From SZUA-1535 sp964594175 (GTDB lineage Archaea > Aenigmatarchaeota > Aenigmatarchaeia > Aenigmatarchaeales > SZUA-1535), in NCBI GenBank assembly GCA_964594175.1, contig CAZQLM010000031.1, forward strand, positions 1-10,171: a stretch of 10,171 nt of DNA. The letters are read 5' to 3'. The first letter of the stretch is position 1. Each line of letters begins with the position of its first letter. The translations under genes were made by a program, and so were the position numbers. Below the pieces are notes generated by a model, which was given only the letters and a program-made list of their open reading frames with translations, did not search any database and was not told where the DNA came from. Below, piece by piece: positions 1-5,267 of the stretch.

Positions 1-140
1 ATATCTATATCCTTTGATTTTAAAGATTTTGTTAAAAAATATACCGCCCATCCTCCGATGAGTATAAATCTGTATTTTTTTCTAAGCTCCTGCAAAACTT
101 TAAAACTCTTATCTATAGCCCAGCTTTGCCAGAATTCCAT
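1..140 (-). CDS. AbiEii-like nucleotidyltransferase, 3' end beyond the window
   Basis: An open frame starts at the ATG at 140-138 on the minus strand and runs 46 codons to the left edge without a stop. Residues 26-34 read ILIGGWAVY and residues 41-46 read KSKDID. This is the first catalytic signature of the DNA polymerase beta-type nucleotidyltransferase superfamily (hG-G followed by D-x-D), as in MNT and AbiEii-type proteins; D44 and D46 would be metal ligands. The start overlaps the end of the upstream regulator by 32 nt and is preceded by GGTGAG at 150-145, a good archaeal ribosome binding site, so the two are probably translationally coupled. By family knowledge AbiEii is the nucleotide-transferring toxin of type IV toxin-antitoxin systems, but archaeal relatives are not all proven toxins. 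Only the N-terminus is visible, so the exact family is an inference. Confidence 0.78.
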   Translation of the reverse strand, partial: MEFWQSWAIDKSFKVLQELRKKYRFILIGGWAVYFLTKSLKSKDID

Positions 141-711
141 TTATCTCACCTTCAATAGCTTTTAAAAATTCATTTGCATACCACTTTTCCAAATTCCATA
201 AGTCAACATAGATTTGTGCTATCGGTGCCAAAGAAAATTTTGTTAAGTGCTTGTCCAATTCAAGAACTATTAAATTTGGCTCCTGCTTAGATTCTCTTTT
301 GCCAAATCTCTCAATGAAATCTTTTTTATCTCCATAAGCTATGACCTCGCTATATTCTGCTGGAATTTTTTTAAATCTGAGCTTGAAAGCAGAGTAAGCT
401 GTCAGCACAGCATTTGCAGGCAAAGAGCTTTCGATTTGCTCAACGGGTTTGGGGATGAATGCAGAATAAACTATGTCTTTTTTCAAATCCCTTATACATG
501 CCCAGTAAACAAGAATTTTTTTAGGATTTACAACTACAAAGTTTCTTCTCTTGATTTCTATTGCATGCATTTTTTTCAAAGGTTTTAGCGCATGGTTTAC
601 TGTGCTTAGTGAAAGCTCGCAGATTTTTGCAAGATTTTTCTGCGTAAAAACACTTTTTCCATTTTCAAAAAGCTGGAAAAGCATTTCTCTATACACACGC
701 TCCATTTTCAT
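109..711 (-). CDS. Winged-helix transcriptional regulator, AbiEi-like antitoxin
   Basis: This 200-residue protein has an N-terminal winged helix-turn-helix (about residues 5-60), with helix-turn-helix segment QKNLAKICELSLSTVNHALK at 24-43. The C-terminal region ends in a segment around 161-172 (LAPIAQIYVDLW) followed by amphipathic helices. That arrangement recalls the archaeal AbiEi_2 family, where this segment precedes the last helices; the assignment comes from pattern memory, not a search. The protein should bind DNA in the cytoplasm and repress its own operon. The ATG at 711 fits a TATA box about 26 nt upstream, giving a leaderless mRNA; a second ATG two codons later is also possible. 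The gene overlaps the nucleotidyltransferase by 32 nt, which supports a two-gene toxin-antitoxin-like operon. It could otherwise be a generic wHTH regulator. Confidence 0.72.
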   Translation of the reverse strand: MKMERVYREMLFQLFENGKSVFTQKNLAKICELSLSTVNHALKPLKKMHAIEIKRRNFVVVNPKKILVYWACIRDLKKDIVYSAFIPKPVEQIESSLPANAVLTAYSAFKLRFKKIPAEYSEVIAYGDKKDFIERFGKRESKQEPNLIVLELDKHLTKFSLAPIAQIYVDLWNLEKWYANEFLKAIEGEINGILAKLGYR

Positions 712-750
712 GTTTCGATTTTTATTTTTCTTATTTATAAATGTTTCGAT
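710..750 (-). promoter_or_regulatory. Direct-repeat operator candidate around the AbiEi-like promoter
   Basis: ATGTTTCGAT occurs at 710-719 and again at 741-750 in the same orientation, offset by 31 bp, close to three helical turns. One copy overlaps the start codon and expected transcription start of the regulator; the other abuts its TATA box on the upstream side. A protein bound to both would block TBP/TFB and RNA polymerase. Negative autoregulation is known for AbiEi, so self-binding is a reasonable inference. Confidence 0.5.
733..742 (-). promoter_or_regulatory. TATA box of the AbiEi-like operon
   Basis: ATTTATAAAT is self-complementary and centred about 26 nt from the first base of the ATG at 711 on the minus strand, the spacing expected for a leaderless archaeal transcript. 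Being symmetric, it could also fire rightward towards the small gene at 817. Confidence 0.6.
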
Positions 751-816
751 AATTGTAGAAAAAGAAACTTTAAGTATTTTTACTCAAGAGAAGAACTCGA
801 AGAAGTCAGAGAGTAT

Positions 817-1107
817 ATGCTAAAAGAATTAAAAGATACAGGAGTTTACACTCCTGTAAAAGTATTTGGAGAAATAACAAAAAAAGTTATAGAAAAAGGT
901 AGAATTTCCAGAAAGGAAATAGATGAAATGGTAAACAAGTATAAAGGAATAGATTCCCTTGTCCTTGGCATAATAGAAAGTATTGGCAAAAAAGTGGAAA
1001 AGAAAACTGGAAAGCCTCAGGAAGAAACGATATTATATCTTGCAAAAAGTATTTCTAGAGATTTGAAAAAATTAACAGAATCTCCAGAAAAACAAAAAGG
1101 GAAATGA
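817..1107 (+). CDS. Small helical protein, unknown function
   Basis: This 96-residue, lysine- and glutamate-rich protein has no signal peptide or membrane segment and is predicted by eye to be almost all helical. I do not recognise a family. The start is uncertain. The frame stays open upstream of the ATG, and the residues just before it (SREELEEVREY) look like genuine coding sequence, yet no ATG, GTG or TTG is found there in frame. TTTAAGTATTTTT at 769-781 could be a TATA-like element giving a short leader before the ATG at 817. The gene diverges from the AbiEi-like operon and is followed by a T-rich stretch, so it is probably a single-gene unit. Confidence 0.6.
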   Translation: MLKELKDTGVYTPVKVFGEITKKVIEKGRISRKEIDEMVNKYKGIDSLVLGIIESIGKKVEKKTGKPQEETILYLAKSISRDLKKLTESPEKQKGK

Positions 1108-1112
1108 TTGAT

Positions 1113-1136
1113 TTTTTGTTTAATTTTTATATTTTC
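1113..1136 (+). terminator. T-rich stretch: likely terminator and Nudix promoter
   Basis: Three T runs follow the stop of the small gene, as in archaeal intrinsic termination. TTTTTATATTTT at 1124-1135 is centred about 25 nt before the Nudix ATG and probably serves as its TATA box, so both signals share this 47-nt gap. Confidence 0.4.
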
Positions 1137-1154
1137 TTCTTCGATACCTAAACC

Positions 1155-1595
1155 ATGCTAAAAGAATTTTTTAAACGCTTGTGGTTTTGCTTAAAATACA
1201 GAACGCCTGCTGTCACTGTAGATGTTGTTATAAAACGCAGAGATGGAGCATGGGTTATGATTAAAAGGAATTTCCCTCCATTTAAAGGCTATTGGGCTCT
1301 GCCAGGTGGATTTGTAGAGGTTGGTGAGAGCGTTGAGCATGCTGCAATTCGTGAATCTAAAGAGGAAACAGGTTTGGAAGTAAAGCTTTTAAAACTTGTA
1401 GGAGTTTACTCTTCTCCTGCTCGTGATCCTAGAAGGCATACTATTAGCGTAGCTTTTCTGGCTAAGCCAATTAAAGGCAAACTTAAAAGTTCTGAAGAAG
1501 GTGAAGTTAGATGGTTTAAAAGATTTCCAGAAAAAATAGCTTTTGATCATGAAAAAATTTTAAGAGATGTGATGAAGATAGTAAAGAAAAGTTAG
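1155..1595 (+). CDS. Nudix hydrolase (MutT/ADP-ribose pyrophosphatase type)
   Basis: This 146-residue cytoplasmic protein has a nearly complete Nudix box: G52, five residues, E58, seven residues, R66-E67, then E70-E71-T-G73-L74. The family consensus is GX5EX7REUXEEXGU; position U after RE is Ser68 here rather than a bulky hydrophobic residue. The glutamates would bind Mg2+ and drive hydrolysis of a nucleoside diphosphate linked to a moiety X. The segment LVGVYSSPARDPRRH after the box is typical of ADP-ribose pyrophosphatase or related sugar-nucleotide members, but substrate cannot be read from sequence alone. Length is normal for a single-domain Nudix enzyme. A TATA-like box about 25 nt upstream supports the ATG at 1155. 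The gene is convergent with the SDR gene, with one base between the two stops. Confidence 0.9.
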   Translation: MLKEFFKRLWFCLKYRTPAVTVDVVIKRRDGAWVMIKRNFPPFKGYWALPGGFVEVGESVEHAAIRESKEETGLEVKLLKLVGVYSSPARDPRRHTISVAFLAKPIKGKLKSSEEGEVRWFKRFPEKIAFDHEKILRDVMKIVKKS

Positions 1596-1596
1596 T

Positions 1597-2292
1597 TCAT
1601 TCACACCCTTCTTTAGGTTTCCAAGAAAACGGATTCTTTAAGTTATGAACTCTATTTCTATTATTTCCAACCGCATAGACAATAACGAATTTTTCTTTAA
1701 GTTCTGTTTCTATGCATTTTTCTATTAAATCACAAAAATCTCTTTCGCTAATCCATACTGCGTCTTCTCCGACAAAGTAAGGTTTTTCATAGCAAGCTAT
1801 TTTCCTTGCGTTTTCGCAATTTTTATATCCAATACCTCCTATTCTTAGGCAGATAACTTCTAATCCGTGAAAGTAAGCATAGTATCTTCCCAAAGCTTCC
1901 ATAAAGCATTTGCTAGCTCCGTAAGGAGAGTCAGGAATTGGCAAACGATAAGGGTCAAGGAAATTTTCTTTTAATTCAAATGGTGAATCTGCATGCACAG
2001 AGCTTGCCATTATTACACGAGAAATTTCATTTTCTAAACACACTTTATAGACATTATAAGTCATTAAAACATTATCTGGGTTTATTTCTCCACTTTTGAA
2101 ATTTTCTGTTTTCGTATCCCATGCTAAGTGTATAATACAATCACAATTTTTTGTGCTTTTTAGAAGTTGCTCATAATCTCTAACATCACATTCCGGTAAA
2201 TCAAGTTCGCGAAGAGTGTATTTATTTGAAAAGTTCTTAACTAAGATTTTTCCTATATAACCTTTTGCGCCGGTTATTGCTACGGTTTTCAT
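1597..2292 (-). CDS. NAD(P)-dependent epimerase/dehydratase (extended SDR)
   Basis: This 231-residue Rossmann protein begins with TGAKGYIG (residues 7-14), the extended-SDR form of the GxxGxxG dinucleotide-binding motif. The catalytic YxxxK is Y124-G-A-S-K128, and the matching serine is in ASSVHA (96-101). The run SPYGASKCFMEALGRYYAY followed by CLRIGGIG is reminiscent of uronate dehydrogenase-type SDRs and sugar-nucleotide epimerases. The chain is short compared with the usual 260-320 residues, so the substrate-binding C-terminal part is reduced. Substrate is not determinable here. Its ATG lies 33 bp from the divergent HAD gene, and TTTAAA at 2317-2322 gives a leaderless promoter. A sugar-related role shared with the HAD phosphatase is possible but rests only on adjacency. 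Confidence 0.85.
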   Translation of the reverse strand: MKTVAITGAKGYIGKILVKNFSNKYTLRELDLPECDVRDYEQLLKSTKNCDCIIHLAWDTKTENFKSGEINPDNVLMTYNVYKVCLENEISRVIMASSVHADSPFELKENFLDPYRLPIPDSPYGASKCFMEALGRYYAYFHGLEVICLRIGGIGYKNCENARKIACYEKPYFVGEDAVWISERDFCDLIEKCIETELKEKFVIVYAVGNNRNRVHNLKNPFSWKPKEGCE

Positions 2293-2316
2293 AAAGTTTT
2301 TTAGGGAGCTTACTTT

Positions 2317-2322
2317 TTTAAA
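2317..2322 (-). promoter_or_regulatory. TATA-like box of the SDR gene
   Basis: TTTAAA lies about 27 nt upstream of the minus-strand ATG at 2292, inside the 33-bp divergent gap. It touches the HAD gene start, so the two promoters must overlap; I see no equally good box for the HAD gene. Confidence 0.45.
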
Positions 2323-2325
2323 TTT

Positions 2326-3018
2326 ATGGAAAAAATATTGCTCTTTGATATAGATGGCGTTCTTATAGATTGCTCGGAAGCTGATAAACTCATTTTCAAA
2401 GAAATTTATGAAAATACAAAAAATAATACTGGTAAAAGTATTGAAAAAATAAAAGCTGAATTAAACTCTATTTTTAAATGGCCAGAATATGAATGGTTTG
2501 ATTGGAATAAAAAATTAAAGCTTATAGGATGTTCTTTGAAATACGAAGAGTTAATTAAAAAATATGCAAGTTATTTTAAAGTTTATGAAGATGTTTTACC
2601 TGTTTTAAATGAGCTTAGCAAGAATGAAAACTACAAGCTTTTTTGTATAAGCGATGGTTTTTCTAAATTTCAAAAAATTAAGTTAAAGGCTCTTAATCTT
2701 TCAAAATTTTTCGAAGGTATGTTTACTTCTGATATGTGCAAAACAACAAAAAAATATCCAGAGTTTTTCAAGGAAGCGATTGATAGATTTAAACTTCGCA
2801 ATAAAAGCATTTACCTCATAGACGATTGTAGCTATTCTTTCAAAGCTGCCACGGAAAACAATATTTTCACAATCTTCTTACACAGAAAACACCAAAAACA
2901 AAAACCACCTTACGCAGAGATTAAAATAACTTTGCTTTATCAGCTTTTTGATACTATTACACAAACTTTCCAGAAAGCGCACGAAATCGTTAATTGTTGT
3001 GTTATTTCTAAAAAGTAG
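2326..3018 (+). CDS. HAD-superfamily hydrolase (phosphatase-like)
   Basis: This 230-residue cytoplasmic protein has all four HAD motifs. Motif I is FDIDGV with nucleophile D8 and acid/base D10, motif II is S109 in CISDG, motif III is a lysine at 142/143 before YPEFF, and motif IV is the acidic pair D166-D167 in LIDDC. Residues between motifs I and II form a helical cap (about 16-85), the subfamily I arrangement seen in phosphoglycolate phosphatase-like enzymes. Substrate is unknown; such proteins remove phosphate from small metabolites. The last 40 residues (after about 190) are an untypical extension rich in Gln and Cys. It is divergent from the SDR gene and is not in an evident operon with anything downstream. 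Confidence 0.85.
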   Translation: MEKILLFDIDGVLIDCSEADKLIFKEIYENTKNNTGKSIEKIKAELNSIFKWPEYEWFDWNKKLKLIGCSLKYEELIKKYASYFKVYEDVLPVLNELSKNENYKLFCISDGFSKFQKIKLKALNLSKFFEGMFTSDMCKTTKKYPEFFKEAIDRFKLRNKSIYLIDDCSYSFKAATENNIFTIFLHRKHQKQKPPYAEIKITLLYQLFDTITQTFQKAHEIVNCCVISKK

Positions 3019-3024
3019 CGAAAA

Positions 3025-3034
3025 ATTTATAAAT
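3025..3034 (+). promoter_or_regulatory. TATA box of the repeat-protein gene
   Basis: ATTTATAAAT just after the HAD stop would start transcription near 3055, leaving a leader of about 40 nt that carries a ribosome binding site. A second TATA-like TTTAATAAA at 3070-3078 could give a leaderless form. Confidence 0.45.
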
Positions 3035-3089
3035 GTGAAGTTTGTTACTACATAATAATAACAAAAACATTTAATAAAATTATAAGAAA

Positions 3090-3095
3090 GGTGAT
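3090..3095 (+). promoter_or_regulatory. Strong archaeal ribosome binding site
   Basis: GGTGAT matches the archaeal anti-Shine-Dalgarno core and ends three bases before the ATG at 3099. It fixes that start. It is the clearest Shine-Dalgarno site at a gene with its own promoter in a window where most starts look leaderless. Confidence 0.7.
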
Positions 3096-3098
3096 GGA

Positions 3099-3594
3099 AT
3101 GGAAATAGCATACACAGGTGTTGATGTAGTTGACAAAGAACTCGCTGATGCTTGGGAATATGCAGNNNNNNNNNNNNNNNNNNNNNNNNNNNNNNNNNNN
3201 NNNNNNNNNNNNNNNNNNNNNNNNNNNNNNNNNNNNNNNNNNNNNNNNNNNNNNNNNNNNNNNNNAAAAAGGAAATGTTGCCTTTACGCAATCAGCTTTG
3301 CACTTTGCAAGGAAATATGCCAAGGAAAGAGGGATATCAATCACACCAGAGTTAGAGGAAGAAATGCGAAAGATAATGAAAAAAGCTTATAAAGTAGGGT
3401 TTGGAAAAGAAATCGCCAATGCTTGGGAATATGCAGAAAAAGGAAATGTTGCCTTTACGCAATCAGCTTTGCACTTTGCAAGGAAATATGCAGAAAAGGC
3501 AGGGATAGGGTTTTTAGGAAGAGTGAAACTAGAATTACAAGCACGTTACCTCCTCTTTAAAGCAAAAAGAAACGAAAAGAAAAAAGCATTTTAG
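3099..3594 (+). CDS. 57-residue tandem-repeat protein, interrupted by assembly gap
   Basis: The gene starts at the ATG at 3099 behind GGTGAT, reads 22 codons, enters a 100-N gap and continues to the TAG at 3592-3594. The two sides are in different frames only because the placeholder is 100 bases long. If the Ns are removed, the flanks join in frame as AWEYAEKGNVAF and give a 131-residue protein. It contains two copies of a helical unit running from KGNVAFTQSALHFARKYA to KEIANAWEYAE, with a 57-residue (171-nt) period. The true copy number may be higher if the gap hides more units. The units look like helical hairpins of the TPR/Sel1 general kind, but I do not recognise the family and assign no function. 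The C-terminus is strongly basic (FKAKRNEKKKAF). No membrane segment is seen. Confidence 0.75.
3148..3320 (+). repeat. Tandem coding repeat, copy 1 (split by gap)
   Basis: 3148-3165 plus 3266-3320 add to 73 bases identical to 3419-3491, with a period of 171 nt if the Ns are ignored. Perfect identity within a less similar surrounding unit points to recent duplication or conversion, or to a misassembled collapse. Confidence 0.7.
3166..3265. other. Assembly gap (100 N placeholder)
   Basis: Exactly 100 unknown bases sit inside a near-identical repeat. The length is the conventional placeholder for a scaffold gap of unknown size and should not be taken as a measured distance or as a frameshift. 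Confidence 0.95.
3419..3491 (+). repeat. Tandem coding repeat, copy 2
   Basis: This is the intact 73-base copy that matches the two sides of the gap. It encodes the AWEYAEKGNVAFTQSALHFA portion and the next few residues of the 57-residue unit. Confidence 0.75.
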
Positions 3595-3618
3595 TTTTTA
3601 TTATTTAATTAATTTTTT
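3595..3618 (+). terminator. T-rich terminator candidate after the repeat protein
   Basis: T5 and T6 runs with AT-only sequence between them fill the gap to the ligase ATG, as in archaeal intrinsic terminators. The same stretch must also hold any ligase promoter, and no well-placed TATA box stands out. Confidence 0.35.
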
Positions 3619-3619
3619 C

Positions 3620-4588
3620 ATGCCGGAAAAGCTTTATTTGCCGATGCTCGCAAAGCAAGGCAGTGAGAAGGATTTGGAAAGAAAGAGCATGATTTTCGAA
3701 ATGAAGTTCGATGGTACAAGAGCTATTTGCTATGTGGATAAAAAAGCGGAAATACCTGTAAGATTTATGAATCGTAGAGGAAAATGGATAGAGTATCGCT
3801 ATCCCGAGCTTGCTGAAGTAAAGCAAAGCATTCTTGTTGAAAGCTGTGTGCTAGATGGTGAAATAGTAGTTTTTGATAAAAATGGAAAGCCTAATTTTCA
3901 TTTGCTTCAAGAAAGAGAGCATGCAGAACAAGAGCTTGCGATTAAAGCTCTTTCAAAAATTTATCCTGCTTGTTACGTTGTTTTTGACGTGCTCGAAGTT
4001 AATGGAGAGGAGCTTACAAACTTAAAGCTGATTGATAGGAAAAAAATTCTTCATACAATCGTGAAAGATAGCGAGAGAATAAAGAAAAGCGTTTTCACAG
4101 AACAAGGAAAAAAACTTTGGGAATTCGTGAAAAGCAAAAAGCTTGAAGGAGTTATGGCAAAGAAAAAATCCTCGTTCTATGAGCAAGGGAAAAGGAGCGA
4201 GAGCTGGCTTAAAATAAAACTTTTCAACACAATAGATTGCGTTATAGCTGGCTATACACAAGGAAAGGGGAATAGGGCTAAGTATTTTGGGGCATTGCTG
4301 CTCGGGCTGTGGAAAGATGATAAACTGCATTATGCAGGAAGAGTTGGAACAGGTTTTAACGAGCTGTCATTATCTTTTCTGAAAAAGGAGCTTGAAAAAA
4401 TTGAAGTAACTCAATGTCCTTTTGCTGATTTTGACGAAAGCGCTGAGATAAGGAAAATGGCACATTTCGTTGAACCAAAACTCGTTGCAGAAGTAAAATA
4501 CCTTGAGTTTACAAAAAATTTCAAACTAAGAGCTCCTGTTTTTGTTAGGTTGAGAAATGATAAATTTCCAATAGAATGTAGAGTTTAA
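3620..4588 (+). CDS. ATP-dependent DNA ligase, LigD-catalytic type
   Basis: The 322-residue protein contains the nucleotidyltransferase core and an OB-fold only. Motif I is E27-M-K29-F-D-G-T-R34, with K29 the residue adenylated by ATP. An NRRGK segment at 51-55 follows, motif III is LDGEIVVFD (78-86), motif IIIa lies around YVVFDVLEVNG (119-129), motif IV is EGVMAKKK (176-183) and motif V is WLKIK (196-200). The remaining region (about 205-322) carries the OB-fold, including AGRVGTGF. It seals nicks by ligase adenylylation, DNA adenylation and phosphodiester formation. Replicative archaeal ligases are about 550-600 residues with an N-terminal DNA-binding domain, which is absent here. Size and motif context match the ligase domain of LigD, so a repair or end-joining role is likely by family knowledge. 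No Ku, polymerase or phosphoesterase partner is visible nearby. Confidence 0.92.
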   Translation: MPEKLYLPMLAKQGSEKDLERKSMIFEMKFDGTRAICYVDKKAEIPVRFMNRRGKWIEYRYPELAEVKQSILVESCVLDGEIVVFDKNGKPNFHLLQEREHAEQELAIKALSKIYPACYVVFDVLEVNGEELTNLKLIDRKKILHTIVKDSERIKKSVFTEQGKKLWEFVKSKKLEGVMAKKKSSFYEQGKRSESWLKIKLFNTIDCVIAGYTQGKGNRAKYFGALLLGLWKDDKLHYAGRVGTGFNELSLSFLKKELEKIEVTQCPFADFDESAEIRKMAHFVEPKLVAEVKYLEFTKNFKLRAPVFVRLRNDKFPIECRV

Positions 4589-4591
4589 ATA

Positions 4592-4614
4592 AAGATTTAA
4601 ATTTAATAAATCTT
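4592..4614 (+). promoter_or_regulatory. Inverted repeat over the promoter of the 201-residue gene
   Basis: AAGATTTA (4592-4599) and TAAATCTT (4607-4614) form a perfect 8-bp inverted repeat with a 7-bp spacer. The TATA-like TTTAAATTTA (4596-4605) lies inside it, about 24 nt before the ATG at 4624. It could be an operator that competes with TBP, or a chance symmetry in AT-rich DNA. Confidence 0.4.
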
Positions 4615-4623
4615 AAATTTATT

Positions 4624-5229
4624 ATGGATTTAGAAAAGAAAATTGAAAAGGCAGAAAAGAGATTTAATGAGATAATGAATAGTAATTTACCACCTCATGA
4701 AAAAGAATCCCGTATAAGATATGGAGTTGTAGAAGAATTGATAGGAAGCGTTCGCGGAAGGGAAATTGGTTTGTTTTATGGAGGATATGATATTGAAGAT
4801 AATACGTTTGAAGCGCATCTTCATTCTCGAGATACAATAGGCTACGTTCCGCTTCCTGAAGGTGTTAAACCACAATGGCTACCAGATTCATATGAAATTG
4901 CATTACAAGTTTTAAGAGAGTTTGGAAAATCCGGTTATTACATAGGTAAAATTATGCAAATAAGGAAAAGCGCATTTTCTGATGGAGAAACATATATTGA
5001 ACATACTTGGGCTCGTTGGATAGCAACCAGAGATTTGAAAGAGTTGGTTGAAAAAGTTCAGGAATTTGAAGAAGATGTAGTTATTTTACGGAAAAAGTTT
5101 GAAAAGAAATACATAGAGGAGGCTAAGAAAATACCTCAAAAACCGAGAAAGCAGACAAAAGAAGAATTAATCTCTAAATTACTTAAAGAGAAATTTATTG
5201 ACCCCAAAAATTTAAGCGAGATTTTATAA
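4624..5229 (+). CDS. Protein of unknown function, 201 residues
   Basis: I do not recognise this family. Residues 1-35 are a charged helix, followed by a mixed region with aromatic and glycine-rich strands (GLFYGGYDIEDNTFEAHLHS at 49-68) and a central IGYVPLPEGVKPQWLPDSYE segment. The C-terminal third (from about residue 133) is a long Lys/Glu-rich helix or coiled coil. No signal peptide, membrane helix or obvious catalytic motif is visible; the histidines in EAHLHS and YIEHTW are candidates for conserved positions but nothing more. The ATG at 4624 sits about 24 nt after a TATA-like box. The next gene has a similar promoter and also ends in a charged helix, suggesting co-regulation rather than an operon, since each has its own promoter. 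Confidence 0.75.
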   Translation: MDLEKKIEKAEKRFNEIMNSNLPPHEKESRIRYGVVEELIGSVRGREIGLFYGGYDIEDNTFEAHLHSRDTIGYVPLPEGVKPQWLPDSYEIALQVLREFGKSGYYIGKIMQIRKSAFSDGETYIEHTWARWIATRDLKELVEKVQEFEEDVVILRKKFEKKYIEEAKKIPQKPRKQTKEELISKLLKEKFIDPKNLSEIL

Positions 5230-5239
5230 AGTCAAAAAA

Positions 5240-5247
5240 TTTAAATA
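5240..5247 (+). promoter_or_regulatory. TATA box of the 298-residue gene
   Basis: TTTAAATA is centred about 24 nt before the ATG at 5268. The following AATCTTGAATT and TTTATTATGG segments echo the sequence before the ATG at 4624, so the two promoters may be controlled together. Confidence 0.5.
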
Positions 5248-5267
5248 ATCTTGAATTAAACTTTATT

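Noticed and set aside
551..823. Plus-strand frame antisense to the AbiEi-like gene
   Set aside because: It is antisense to a well-supported gene, and its Phe/Ser-rich protein is typical of the complement of Lys/Glu-rich coding sequence.
2878..3344. Minus-strand frames running through the N gap
   Set aside because: They depend on unknown bases, lack coding character and are antisense to two supported genes.
3099..3392. Apparent frameshift or separate genes on the two sides of the N gap (also a start at 3130)
   Set aside because: The 100-N placeholder shifts the frame artificially; without it the flanks join in one frame and reproduce the intact repeat copy.
4022..4330. Minus-strand frames inside the ligase and other genes (also 3605-3826, 4687-4875, 5811-6074, 6592-6882, 6863-7054, 8848-9033)
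   Set aside because: All are antisense to genes with clear motifs or strong coding character, and their Phe/Ile-rich translations look like shadows.
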